Part shown: piece after piece, positions 1 to 7,495 of the stretch
How the letters are laid out: every line of letters begins with the position of its first letter
Position numbering within the stretch: position 1 is the first letter of the stretch
Assembly: GCF_001423125.1 (NCBI RefSeq)
Contig: NZ_LMNW01000012.1
Location: 248,656-312,655 of the forward strand
Length of the DNA: 64,000 nucleotides
Direction: 5' to 3'
Origin: Duganella sp. Leaf126
GTDB taxonomy: Bacteria; Pseudomonadota; Gammaproteobacteria; Burkholderiales; Burkholderiaceae_D
Notes under the pieces: model-generated
Seen by the model: the letters and a program-made list of their open reading frames with translations, nothing else
The model's database searches: none
What the model was told of the DNA's origin: nothing
Program-made: the position numbers and the translations under genes

Positions 1-547
1 TATACGTCGCGAACTGGTGCCAGCGGTCGGGCGCGGCCAGCGTCAGCGTCTGGCGCGCGTGCTCGGGATCGAAAATCGCGGTGGACGTTTCGCCGTCGTG
101 CGTCAGGCGCAGCAAGCCCTTGTGCTGCGGGTCGATCTCGGCAAACAGCCGGTAACCGACATCGAGCGACGTGACCGGCGCCGCGCAGGTGGCGGTAAAC
201 CGCAGCACGCTGTAGGCGCCGTCGGTATGGTTGTCGATCAGCTGCTGCTGCGGCGTGACCGTGCACCGCCCCTGGCCGGTGGACAGGGTCAGGCGTTCGA
301 GCGCATAGGCGGCAATGGCCGCATGGCGCGTGCGGATTTCATCCCAGGTCAGCTTGCCGTCGCCGTCCTGGTCCAGGCCCAGCGCAAAATCGAGGTCGCG
401 CAGCGCGATGTCCCATTGACCGCTGATCTGGGCGCCGCGGATATCGAGCGCCAGGTAGCTGTCGCTGGGCTTGTGCGCCTGCGCCGGCAGCAGCGCGCCG
501 CACAGGCAGACCAGGACGAACAGCCGGTACCACCAGCGCGCCGTCAC
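1..547 (-). CDS. HupE/UreJ-type protein, N-terminal part (cut by window edge)
   Basis: This partial gene continues past the left edge; 182 codons are visible. The GTG start overlaps the stop of the upstream TPR gene (GTGA), so the two are translationally coupled. A signal peptide (residues about 8-24, ending PAQA) precedes a soluble periplasmic region. Residues 59-70 form a textbook EF-hand loop (D59, D61, D63, G64, E70), suggesting calcium binding. I assign HupE/UreJ type by the layout of secreted N-terminal domain and by its position after DUF4331 and TPR genes; in that family a multi-pass nickel/cobalt permease-like domain follows, which cannot be seen here. The assignment is therefore tentative, but a real exported protein is well supported. 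Confidence 0.7.
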   Translation of the reverse strand, partial: MTARWWYRLFVLVCLCGALLPAQAHKPSDSYLALDIRGAQISGQWDIALRDLDFALGLDQDGDGKLTWDEIRTRHAAIAAYALERLTLSTGQGRCTVTPQQQLIDNHTDGAYSVLRFTATCAAPVTSLDVGYRLFAEIDPQHKGLLRLTHDGETSTAIFDPEHARQTLTLAAPDRWHQFATY

Positions 548-1722
548 GCAGCCTCTCCGAGCTGGCGCACCAGCCTGGCGGCGCCAGCGTCTTCCGTCTT
601 GTTCTTCGCGATCCAGTCGAGCACCGGTTGCGCGGCGTCGCGGTCGCGCGCCTGCAGGGCGGCGTCGAGATAGATGCGCATGTCGGCCGGTTCCTTCTGG
701 ATCGCCCAGTTCTTGCGCGCCAGCGTCAGCGCCCGCGCCGTATCGCGCCGCAGCAGCTCGAAGCGGGCCTGCTCGCGCTGGTGCACGGTGTCGCCGCGCA
801 GCATGGCCGCGTCGAAGCGTGCGCCCAGTTCGGCCACGTCGGCTGCCAGGGCGGCGCCCTTGCCTTGCTGCTGCAGCGCCAGCGCGCGGCGCAGCAGCAG
901 GGCATCGATGCGGGTCTGGTCGGCCAGCAGCGCCTCCACCCGCGACGGCCGTTTTTGTTCGAGCAAAAAGTCGCAGTAGGCGCCCAGCAGGTAGCTGTCG
1001 CGCGGGTCGAGCGCCAGTGCGCGCTGGAAGCGCGTCTCCGCCAGTTCTGCGGCGTCGCGCCGCTGCGCCATTTCGGCCAGCAGCGTCAGCACCCAGACCT
1101 GCAGCTCGGGCGCGGTCTTGCCGCTGCGCTCGAGCGTGAGCGCCAGCAGCTGTTCGCTTTGCAGTGCGCGGCCGGTCACGGCGCCCACCTGCGCCACGCA
1201 GGTGACGGTGATCAGTTCATTGGCCAGCGACGACAGGTGCGCGCAGCTGCGGGTGGCGCCGGCGTAGTCGCCCTGCACGGTTTGTACCGTGGCCAGGGTC
1301 AGCCAGGCCTGGGCATTCTGCGGCTCGGCCGCCAGCACGCCTTGCAGGTCGGCCAGTGCGGCAGGAAACTGGTGGGTGCTTTGCAGCAGCGTGGCGCGCA
1401 GCAGCCGTACTGCCGGCGGTGGTGCGGCCATCTTCCACCACGGCGCCAGCGCGGCTTCGGCGTAGCCGAGGTAGCGCGGATCGGTCTCGCTGCGGCCCAG
1501 CGCAATGTAGCGTTTGGCCAGCGTGGTGGCCAGTGCCATGTCGTCGGGACGGGCGTTGAGCTGTGCGCGCAGCCGGCGCAGTTCCTGCTGGACCGGGTCG
1601 CCCCGGCGCGGCAGGGTTTCGATCACCTGGGCGCCGCTGGCGGGAATGTATGGTGCTGCGTGGGCGCAGGCGACGGCGCCCACCACCGCGCACAGCGTGA
1701 ATAACTTCTGGAGTCTGCTCAT
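544..1722 (-). CDS. Exported tetratricopeptide-repeat protein
   Basis: A 392-residue protein with a signal peptide (MSRLQKLFTLC..., cleavage near HA-APY) followed by helical repeats with TPR character, for example around residues 110-160 (W-L-LA pattern) and 225-260 (ALALDPRDSYLLGAY). I chose the ATG at 1722 because AGGA lies seven bases upstream; a TTG five codons earlier is possible but poorer. It lies between the small lipoprotein gene and the HupE/UreJ-type gene and overlaps the latter. The likely role is a periplasmic scaffold for the neighbouring envelope proteins; no enzymatic motif is seen. Confidence 0.82.
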   Translation of the reverse strand: MSRLQKLFTLCAVVGAVACAHAAPYIPASGAQVIETLPRRGDPVQQELRRLRAQLNARPDDMALATTLAKRYIALGRSETDPRYLGYAEAALAPWWKMAAPPPAVRLLRATLLQSTHQFPAALADLQGVLAAEPQNAQAWLTLATVQTVQGDYAGATRSCAHLSSLANELITVTCVAQVGAVTGRALQSEQLLALTLERSGKTAPELQVWVLTLLAEMAQRRDAAELAETRFQRALALDPRDSYLLGAYCDFLLEQKRPSRVEALLADQTRIDALLLRRALALQQQGKGAALAADVAELGARFDAAMLRGDTVHQREQARFELLRRDTARALTLARKNWAIQKEPADMRIYLDAALQARDRDAAQPVLDWIAKNKTEDAGAARLVRQLGEAA

Positions 1723-1846
1723 CGATGCATCCTGCAATCACAAAGAACGACAATAAGAACAAACGGCGCCGGTCCTGCAACGGACCAGCGCCGGGGTCAT
1801 GCCCGATTGCCCTGAAAGCTTTACGGGAACCACGTCAAACCTGCTG

Positions 1847-1926
1847 CGCGACCCGCTATCGCCTCTCCGTTGCTCAGCGTACCTCCGTACGCTTGCGCTA
1901 CTTAAGACGATATCGGGCGGCTCGCG
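1847..1926. repeat. Nested inverted-repeat element
   Basis: Between the TPR and lipoprotein genes. The outer arms 1847-1861 and 1908-1926 pair over CGCGA/TCGCG, CCCG/CGGG and TATCG/CGATA, with one small bulge and one mismatch. Inside, 1876-1882 and 1887-1893 form a perfect 7-bp stem (AGCGTAC/GTACGCT) with a four-base loop that reads GGAG on the gene strand. There is no T-run, so it is not a standard terminator. It could be a processing or stability hairpin in the operon mRNA, or one copy of a dispersed palindromic repeat. Confidence 0.5.
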
Positions 1927-1945
1927 ACGGTTTTTCGCGGTCCCC

Positions 1946-2209
1946 TTATTTCAGCGCGACCGGCTCGGTGTCTTCCGGTGCGGTGGCCGTGATGCTGTCG
2001 GTGGCCACCGGCTCGGTCGTGGTCTCGCTGCCGTCGCCGATCAGCGCCAGCACCGCGCTGTAAAAGCTGTCCACCATGCTGCCGCCGCCGCTACCGCCGC
2101 CGCCACTGCTGCCGCCGCCGGTATTGCTGATTGCATGGTCATCGCTGCTGCCGCAGCCGGCCAGGGCCAGCAGCGCTGCAGCGCCCAGTGTCACCGTGAT
2201 TTTTTTCAT
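1946..2209 (-). CDS. Small Gly/Ser-linker lipoprotein of unknown function
   Basis: An 87-residue protein with a lipoprotein signal and lipobox LAGC (acylated Cys at residue 19), then a Gly/Ser-rich flexible stretch (about residues 29-44), then a short acidic tail with an ATAPEDTEP-type motif. The ATG at 2209 has a strong AAGGAG site and overlaps the stop of the DUF4331 gene as ATGA, so translation is coupled. It is probably anchored in the outer membrane with the tail as a tethered peptide. I do not recognise a named family. A longer reading of the frame to 2383 only adds out-of-frame DUF4331 sequence. Confidence 0.75.
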   Translation of the reverse strand: MKKITVTLGAAALLALAGCGSSDDHAISNTGGGSSGGGGSGGGSMVDSFYSAVLALIGDGSETTTEPVATDSITATAPEDTEPVALK

Positions 2210-3732
2210 CGTGCGCTCCTTGCCGATTGGGCCACGGCGGCGCTTTGCGGCGAGCCGGCGATCGGGGTTTTCAGGTAAGGGAAGCCGGCGTTGAAGAAGC
2301 TGTCGTCGATGTAGGCGCCGTCGGTGAACTGCAGCGCGCCGGCCGGTGCATCCGACGGTGCGCAGCCGAGGCTGATGGTGCACAGCTTGCCCATCACCAC
2401 GCGCAGGGCGATATCGACCACGTCGTCGCCGGGACGGCGGCCGTTCGGGAAGCCGGCATTGTCGCCGCCGATCACGCCGAGGCGGCTTTGCGAACCCATG
2501 GCCGTTACCGGCGTCGAGGTGTTCAGGCGCAGCATCTCGGACGCGGTGACGGTGGCCGGCTGGTTCAGGCCCTTGACGCCGGTGAGGAAGGCGGCCACCA
2601 GGTCGTTACGCGGGAAGTTGGTCGGCGCCTTGGCGCCGGCGCTGCCGTACAGGATCTCGATCAGCGCGGGCAGGGTGGGGTTGGTCACGTAATCGGCAAA
2701 CTGGGCGTCGCCGGAAGGCTTGCTGGCGTTGAAGGTGTCCTTGTCTTTCAGGCCGATCACCACTTCGTTGACCAATGGCGAACCGAGGCGCGAAACCTGG
2801 GTCCAGGCGCCGCCTTCCTTCGATGGCGTCGAGCTGTTCGGGGTCGGATTGAGCAGGCGCGCCTGGCGCACGCTGGCCGTGGTCCAGCCGCCGATGACCG
2901 GGTCGCTGCTGTTGGCGGCGGTCAGGCACGATGCCGCCACTTCCATCTCGATCGAGGTCACGTTCTTCTGCGCCAGGTCGTCCTTGGCTGCGCGTTCGGC
3001 GTTGGCGGCAAATTCCACGGCCGGCGCCTTGATGTTGACCAGGTCGAAGGTTTCGCCGAGGTTGACCACGAACGGATCCTTGCGCTGGCCGACGAACACG
3101 CGGGCCGGCGTCGAGCAGCCGGGGATGTTGACGCTGTACACGTGGGCAGCGGCATAGGCGGCGTAGTCGGGGATCGACTTGTTGCCGATGTTGTCGAGCG
3201 GCTTGTCGAAGGTGGTGCCGCCGGCGGCATTGGTGATCGCCGACTTGGTACCGGTGCGGCGGTCGCCGCGCACCACGTTGATGGTGTAGGTTTCGCGCAC
3301 ATTGGCGCCGGCGGCATTGGCGCCGGCGATGGCGCCGCCGTTGATCACCAGCGGAATCGAGACCGATTTGCCGCCCACGGTCAGCTTGGTGTCCTTGTTG
3401 GTGTTGGTGAAGCGGAACTGGAAGGTGATGTCTTCCTTGGCGTCGCCGTTGTTATCGATGTGGATTTCGTACAGCGCGTTCGGGTCCATGGCGAAGTAGT
3501 TCGGACCGCCGTAGGCATCCTGCAGTGGCACGTAATCGGCGATCAGCGTGACGAAGCCGGAGCGGCCCGTCTCGTAGCTGCGGAACATGTAAAAGTCGGT
3601 GCCGTCCACTTTCGGACTTTGCGTCACGAACGGCGCTTCGCGGTGGCTCGACGCCATCGCTGCCGGCGCCAGCGCGCCAGCCAGGGTACCCAGTACTGCC
3701 ATGCCCAAGGCATGCTTGATCAACGTTTGCAT
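2206..3732 (-). CDS. DUF4331 family exported protein
   Basis: A 508-residue exported protein with a signal peptide (cleavage after AMA, about residue 27). The mature N terminus SSHREAPF is the hallmark of DUF4331, a family of unknown biochemical function, and FYMFRSYE follows as in the family. The start has AAAGGGGA upstream. It lies 130 bases downstream of the TonB-dependent receptor gene on the same strand and overlaps the lipoprotein gene. The central region carries at least three Cys (near residues 205, 268 and 452) that could form disulfides. The conserved neighbours suggest it works with the receptor and lipoprotein at the cell surface; substrate unknown. Confidence 0.88.
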   Translation of the reverse strand: MQTLIKHALGMAVLGTLAGALAPAAMASSHREAPFVTQSPKVDGTDFYMFRSYETGRSGFVTLIADYVPLQDAYGGPNYFAMDPNALYEIHIDNNGDAKEDITFQFRFTNTNKDTKLTVGGKSVSIPLVINGGAIAGANAAGANVRETYTINVVRGDRRTGTKSAITNAAGGTTFDKPLDNIGNKSIPDYAAYAAAHVYSVNIPGCSTPARVFVGQRKDPFVVNLGETFDLVNIKAPAVEFAANAERAAKDDLAQKNVTSIEMEVAASCLTAANSSDPVIGGWTTASVRQARLLNPTPNSSTPSKEGGAWTQVSRLGSPLVNEVVIGLKDKDTFNASKPSGDAQFADYVTNPTLPALIEILYGSAGAKAPTNFPRNDLVAAFLTGVKGLNQPATVTASEMLRLNTSTPVTAMGSQSRLGVIGGDNAGFPNGRRPGDDVVDIALRVVMGKLCTISLGCAPSDAPAGALQFTDGAYIDDSFFNAGFPYLKTPIAGSPQSAAVAQSARSAR

Positions 3733-3862
3733 CGTATATCCCCTTTGGTTTAAATGTCGGTTACTGCAAACTGCGGTTGTTGCCTACACTGCCTACACTG
3801 CTCACACCTATACGGCGCACGATTGCCGTCGGATTCATAAATGGCTAACTTTTTTTGCATCG
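3733..3862. other. Receptor-DUF4331 spacer
   Basis: This 130-base gap contains a short direct repeat (GCCTACACT twice, 3782-3799). I see no terminator, so readthrough from the receptor into the DUF4331 gene is plausible. Confidence 0.4.
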
Positions 3863-5899
3863 TCAAAAGCGGTGGCTCAGCGTGAGCCGCGCGGTGCGCG
3901 GTTCCACCGGATGGAAATGGAGGTCGTTGACGCCGTCGGCCGGTTCGCCCGGCAGGCGCGACGCGTAGTAGTAATCGATGTCGCTGGCCTTGCGGTTGAG
4001 CAGGTTGAAGCCGTCCAGGGTCAGGCGCGTGCGCGGCGTGAACTGGTAGCCGATGCGCCCGTACAGCAGCGTGGTGGCGTTCGAGCGCACGCTGTTGTCT
4101 TCGATCAGCGGGCGCTTGCCGAAATAGCGCAGCTCGAGCGCGCCCTGCCAGCGGCCCAGATCCTTGACCGTGACGCCGAACGACGCCACCCGGTCCAGCG
4201 CCTCGGGCACGTAATTGCCGGCCGGGTCGCTCTGGCGGTAGCGCGCGCGCGAGGCCGACAGGTCGAGGTCGAACAGCAGCCAGGGCGCCGCGATGTAATG
4301 GCTGCTCCACTCGATGCCGCGGCGGCGGCTGGGCCGGCTCGGTTCGGTCTGGCCGCTGTCGCCCGCGAACACCAGTTCCGAGTCGATATCGAGCGTCCAC
4401 AGCGACAGCGACGTCTGCAGACCGGGCAGCCATTCGCTGCGCACCCCCAGCTCATAGCCGCGCGTGCCCACCAGCGGCGTGGCCGGATCGGCCGCCTGCA
4501 CCACGCCGCGCGCGTCGTTGCTGTGGAAGCCGGCGCCGTAGTTGATGAAATACTCGGTATCGGCCCATGGCCCCAGGATCACCGACAGCTTGGGCGAGGT
4601 GCGCTGCGCGGTCACGCGGTCGCCGTCGACATCGAAGCGGTAGCCGTCGTGGCGCACCCCGAGCACGGTGCGCAGCGTAGGCTGCCAGTATGCGGTGTTC
4701 TCGACGTAGACGCCGGCGCTGGCTTCGTTGACCCGGTCTTCGCGCACGGTGCCGATGCGCGCGCGGGCCACCGTGGCGTACAGGCCCAGCGGCGAGATAT
4801 GGTCGTAGCGCGTCTGCACGCCGATCTTGTTGCGCACCTCGACGCCGCCCCAGCTGGCCAGCCAGGCCGTGCTGGCGTTGACGCCGGCCATGGTGCGCCG
4901 TTCGCTTTGCTGGAACTGGTCGCCGTTGACGGGATCGTTCAGAAAATAGGTGAAGTTGCTGAACAGGTCCAGCCGCGAGCGCACGATGTAGGCGGCCGCC
5001 TCGCTCACGCGGTTGTCGTCCTTGACGTGCATGGCCCATGACAGGCTGGCGCGGTCGGTCTTGCCGCCGTCGCTGGCGTCGATGGCGCCGAAGCGGTCGA
5101 TCACCCCCTGCTGCACGGCGCGCAGCGGCACCTGGTCGGTGGCGTTCCAGCGGTTGCGGTATGCCATGGCGGTGATGTTGTAGCCGCGCTGTTCGTCGCC
5201 GCTGCTATAGCGCAGCAGCGCGCTGGCCTTGCGCACGTTTTCCGGAGCATCCCACGGACCGTCGTTGCGGCCCGCATCGACGCCGTACAGCAGCTTGCCG
5301 CCGGCGAGGTCGAACGCGTTCGCCAGCAGCGCACGCTGGTAACCGTAGCTGCCCAGCGTGGCGCTGGCCAGCCCCTGCGGCAGCGTGTCGACCAGGCTCA
5401 GTCGGGCGGCGCCGGCCGACGAGAAGTCGCCTTCGTCGGCAAAATACGGTCCCTTGCGGTAGTCGATGCGCTGCACCAGCTCGGGAATCACGAAGTTGAG
5501 GTCCGAGTAGCCCTGGCCATGCGCGTTGGTGCGCAGATTGACCGGCATCGCGTCCACATAGGTGGCAAAGTCGGTGCCGTGGTCGAGGTTGAAGCCGCGC
5601 AGGAAATACTGGTTGGCCTTGCCGTCGCCGCTGTGCTGGGTGACGATCATGCCGGGCACGAATTCGAGCAGCTCGCCCGTGCGCAGGGCAGGGCGGTTGG
5701 CGATCAGGCTGGCCGTGACCGTGCCTTCGCTGGCGGCATCGGCCGTGCCCACGGCATTGTCGTAGTGGCCGAGCACCGTCACGCTGGGCGGGGCGGCGTC
5801 GTCTTCCACCAGCGCTACGGCAGGCTCGCCGTGCGCGCCGGGCGCCAGCATCATCGCCAGCACACCTGCCATGGCGCCCATCACCGATTCAACTCTCAT
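3863..5899 (-). CDS. TonB-dependent outer-membrane receptor
   Basis: A 678-residue receptor. The signal peptide ends near AHG-EPA, and a TonB-box-like VTVLGH follows. The plug domain (about 45-165) has LRTGELLEFVPG, QYFLRGFNLDHG and a RIDYRKGPYFAD segment. The 22-strand barrel ends in the terminal aromatic LTLSHRF. No N-terminal STN signalling domain is present. The ATG at 5899 follows a good AGGAG; the frame upstream to 6271 is antisense to the sigma gene. It heads the DUF4331 series and is divergent from an ECF sigma gene, so that sigma factor probably controls it. Substrate unknown; neighbours suggest a trace metal or small chelate. Confidence 0.88.
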   Translation of the reverse strand: MRVESVMGAMAGVLAMMLAPGAHGEPAVALVEDDAAPPSVTVLGHYDNAVGTADAASEGTVTASLIANRPALRTGELLEFVPGMIVTQHSGDGKANQYFLRGFNLDHGTDFATYVDAMPVNLRTNAHGQGYSDLNFVIPELVQRIDYRKGPYFADEGDFSSAGAARLSLVDTLPQGLASATLGSYGYQRALLANAFDLAGGKLLYGVDAGRNDGPWDAPENVRKASALLRYSSGDEQRGYNITAMAYRNRWNATDQVPLRAVQQGVIDRFGAIDASDGGKTDRASLSWAMHVKDDNRVSEAAAYIVRSRLDLFSNFTYFLNDPVNGDQFQQSERRTMAGVNASTAWLASWGGVEVRNKIGVQTRYDHISPLGLYATVARARIGTVREDRVNEASAGVYVENTAYWQPTLRTVLGVRHDGYRFDVDGDRVTAQRTSPKLSVILGPWADTEYFINYGAGFHSNDARGVVQAADPATPLVGTRGYELGVRSEWLPGLQTSLSLWTLDIDSELVFAGDSGQTEPSRPSRRRGIEWSSHYIAAPWLLFDLDLSASRARYRQSDPAGNYVPEALDRVASFGVTVKDLGRWQGALELRYFGKRPLIEDNSVRSNATTLLYGRIGYQFTPRTRLTLDGFNLLNRKASDIDYYYASRLPGEPADGVNDLHFHPVEPRTARLTLSHRF

Positions 5900-6065
5900 C
5901 CGGTCTCCTGAAAACGTCGAATTTATTTTCTTTATGAAAATGATTCTACGCAAGGAACATGAAAACGGATTCATGATTCGTACAGTGCGCGGGTCCATGT
6001 GGTATTTTCCTGTCGCTTCCATTTTTAAATCCGGTTCCGTTCCCCAACACACAGACAAGCTCACC

Positions 6066-6653
6066 GTGCCAGACATTATTACTACCGACCCCCAGCAACT
6101 GCGGCGCTGGCTCGAAGGCGCCGCGCGCCGCGATGCAGCGGCCTTTCGCGCCCTGTACGACGCCGTGTCGCCGAAACTGTTCGGCTTTGCGCTGCGTATA
6201 TTGAACAGGCGTGAACTAGCCGAAGATGTTTTACAGGAGAGCTTTGTGGCGATCTGGAACAATGCAGGCAACTACCAAAGCCACCTTGCCGCACCGATGA
6301 CATGGATGACCACCATCGTGCGCAACAAGGCCTATGACGCGCTGCGCCGCAGCGACGACGACGCCGAGATCGATGGCGATCCGTACGCCGCTGCCGTGAT
6401 GGACGCCTTGCGCGATCCGGGCGCCACGCCGATCGATGCGCTGGAACTGAGCCGCGACGCCAAGGCGCTGGCCTACTGCATGTCGGCCCTGGAAGGCGTG
6501 CACCGGCAGGTGATGGGACTGGCCTATTTCCACGACCTGTCGCACAGCGAGGTGGCCGCGCACATGGCGCTGCCGATCGGCACGGTCAAGACCTGGATCC
6601 GCCGCAGCCTGGAAAAACTCAAGGCCTGCCTGGCGCGCGAGGCGGCGCCATGA
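6066..6653 (+). CDS. ECF-type RNA polymerase sigma factor
   Basis: A 195-residue sigma-70 family protein. Region 2 lies at about residues 25-70 ([28 protein letters not shown]). Region 4 is at about 135-190 ([37 protein letters not shown]). I favour the GTG at 6066, which places region 2 at the usual distance; upstream in-frame ATGs are possible. It overlaps the anti-sigma gene by ATGA and is divergent from the TonB-dependent receptor. It is likely released from the anti-sigma factor by an envelope signal and then transcribes the receptor/DUF4331 series. Confidence 0.88.
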   Translation: MPDIITTDPQQLRRWLEGAARRDAAAFRALYDAVSPKLFGFALRILNRRELAEDVLQESFVAIWNNAGNYQSHLAAPMTWMTTIVRNKAYDALRRSDDDAEIDGDPYAAAVMDALRDPGATPIDALELSRDAKALAYCMSALEGVHRQVMGLAYFHDLSHSEVAAHMALPIGTVKTWIRRSLEKLKACLAREAAP

Positions 6654-7375
6654 ACCTGCGCGACAACCTGCCCCTGCGCGAAAAACTGGCAGCCGAATAC
6701 GCGCTTGGCACCCTGCGGGGCGGCGCCCGGCGCCGCTTCGAAGCTTATCTGCACCACGACGCCGCACTGCGCCGCACCGTGGCCGAATGGCAGGACCGGC
6801 TGGCGCCGCTGGCCGAGTTCGCGGGGGCGCAGACGCCGCGCCGGCAGGTCTGGACCGGCATCGAGCGCCGGCTCGGCTTGCGCCCGGCGGTGCCGGCCTG
6901 GCAGTTCTGGCGCAGCGAAGCCTGGCACATGGCAGGTGCCGGTGCGTGGCGCCCGCTGGCCATCGTCTCGACGGCGGCCGCGCTGGTACTGGCCGCGCTG
7001 CTGGCCACGCACGGCATGCAGGCGCCGCAGGCCGAATACCTGGCCACCCTGACCGACGACAAGGCGCAGCCGGTGCTGGTGCTGGCGGCCGACCAAAACC
7101 GGCGGCAGCTGACGGTGCGCCTGGTCGGCGGTGCACCGGTCGCGCCGGACAAATCGCTGCAGCTGTGGGCAGTGCCCAAGTCCGGCAACCCGCGTTCGCT
7201 GGGCCTGGTCGATCCGTCCGGCCGGCTGACGCTGGCGCCGGGCGCCCCGTCACGCGCCATCGGCGCCGACGTGGCGCTGCTGGCGGTTTCGCTGGAACCG
7301 AAGGGCGGCTCGCGCGATCCGAACGGACCGAGCGGGCCGATACTGTACAAGGGGAACTGGGTGCGCGTGCTGTAG
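6650..7375 (+). CDS. RskA-type membrane anti-sigma factor
   Basis: A 241-residue protein. The cytoplasmic N-terminal domain ([18 protein letters not shown]) has the composition of zinc-less anti-sigma domains. One transmembrane helix lies at about residues 103-122 ([17 protein letters not shown]). The C-terminal periplasmic domain has the RskA pattern ([17 protein letters not shown]). The start overlaps the sigma stop by ATGA. It should hold the ECF sigma factor at the membrane. The receptor opposite has no STN domain, so the FecA/FecR mode of signalling does not apply; regulated proteolysis or redox sensing is more likely. Confidence 0.87.
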   Translation: MNLRDNLPLREKLAAEYALGTLRGGARRRFEAYLHHDAALRRTVAEWQDRLAPLAEFAGAQTPRRQVWTGIERRLGLRPAVPAWQFWRSEAWHMAGAGAWRPLAIVSTAAALVLAALLATHGMQAPQAEYLATLTDDKAQPVLVLAADQNRRQLTVRLVGGAPVAPDKSLQLWAVPKSGNPRSLGLVDPSGRLTLAPGAPSRAIGADVALLAVSLEPKGGSRDPNGPSGPILYKGNWVRVL

Positions 7376-7495
7376 CGCGCCGGCCACCGGAGCGGGCTGG
7401 CACCATAGCCAGAATCAATGGCGCAGGTCGTTGACTGGGTGACAAATATGAACGATCATCGTGAAATCGTTTTCTTGACCCTGTGCCCCGTGACC

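Noticed and set aside
2227-3753. Plus-strand open frame of 508 codons opposite DUF4331
   Set aside because: Antisense shadow with Val/Gly/Arg-rich composition and no motif.
5925-5960. Fur-like sequence before the first TonB receptor (GAAAATGATTCT)
   Set aside because: Only one half resembles a Fur box and the other half does not match. The ECF sigma factor is the more likely control.
5871-6065. Earlier starts for the ECF sigma gene
   Set aside because: The added residues overlap the divergent promoter region and are not sigma-like; the GTG at 6066 gives normal family length.
7418-7495. Earlier ATG for the GH9 gene
   Set aside because: It would put 26 non-signal residues before a good signal peptide.
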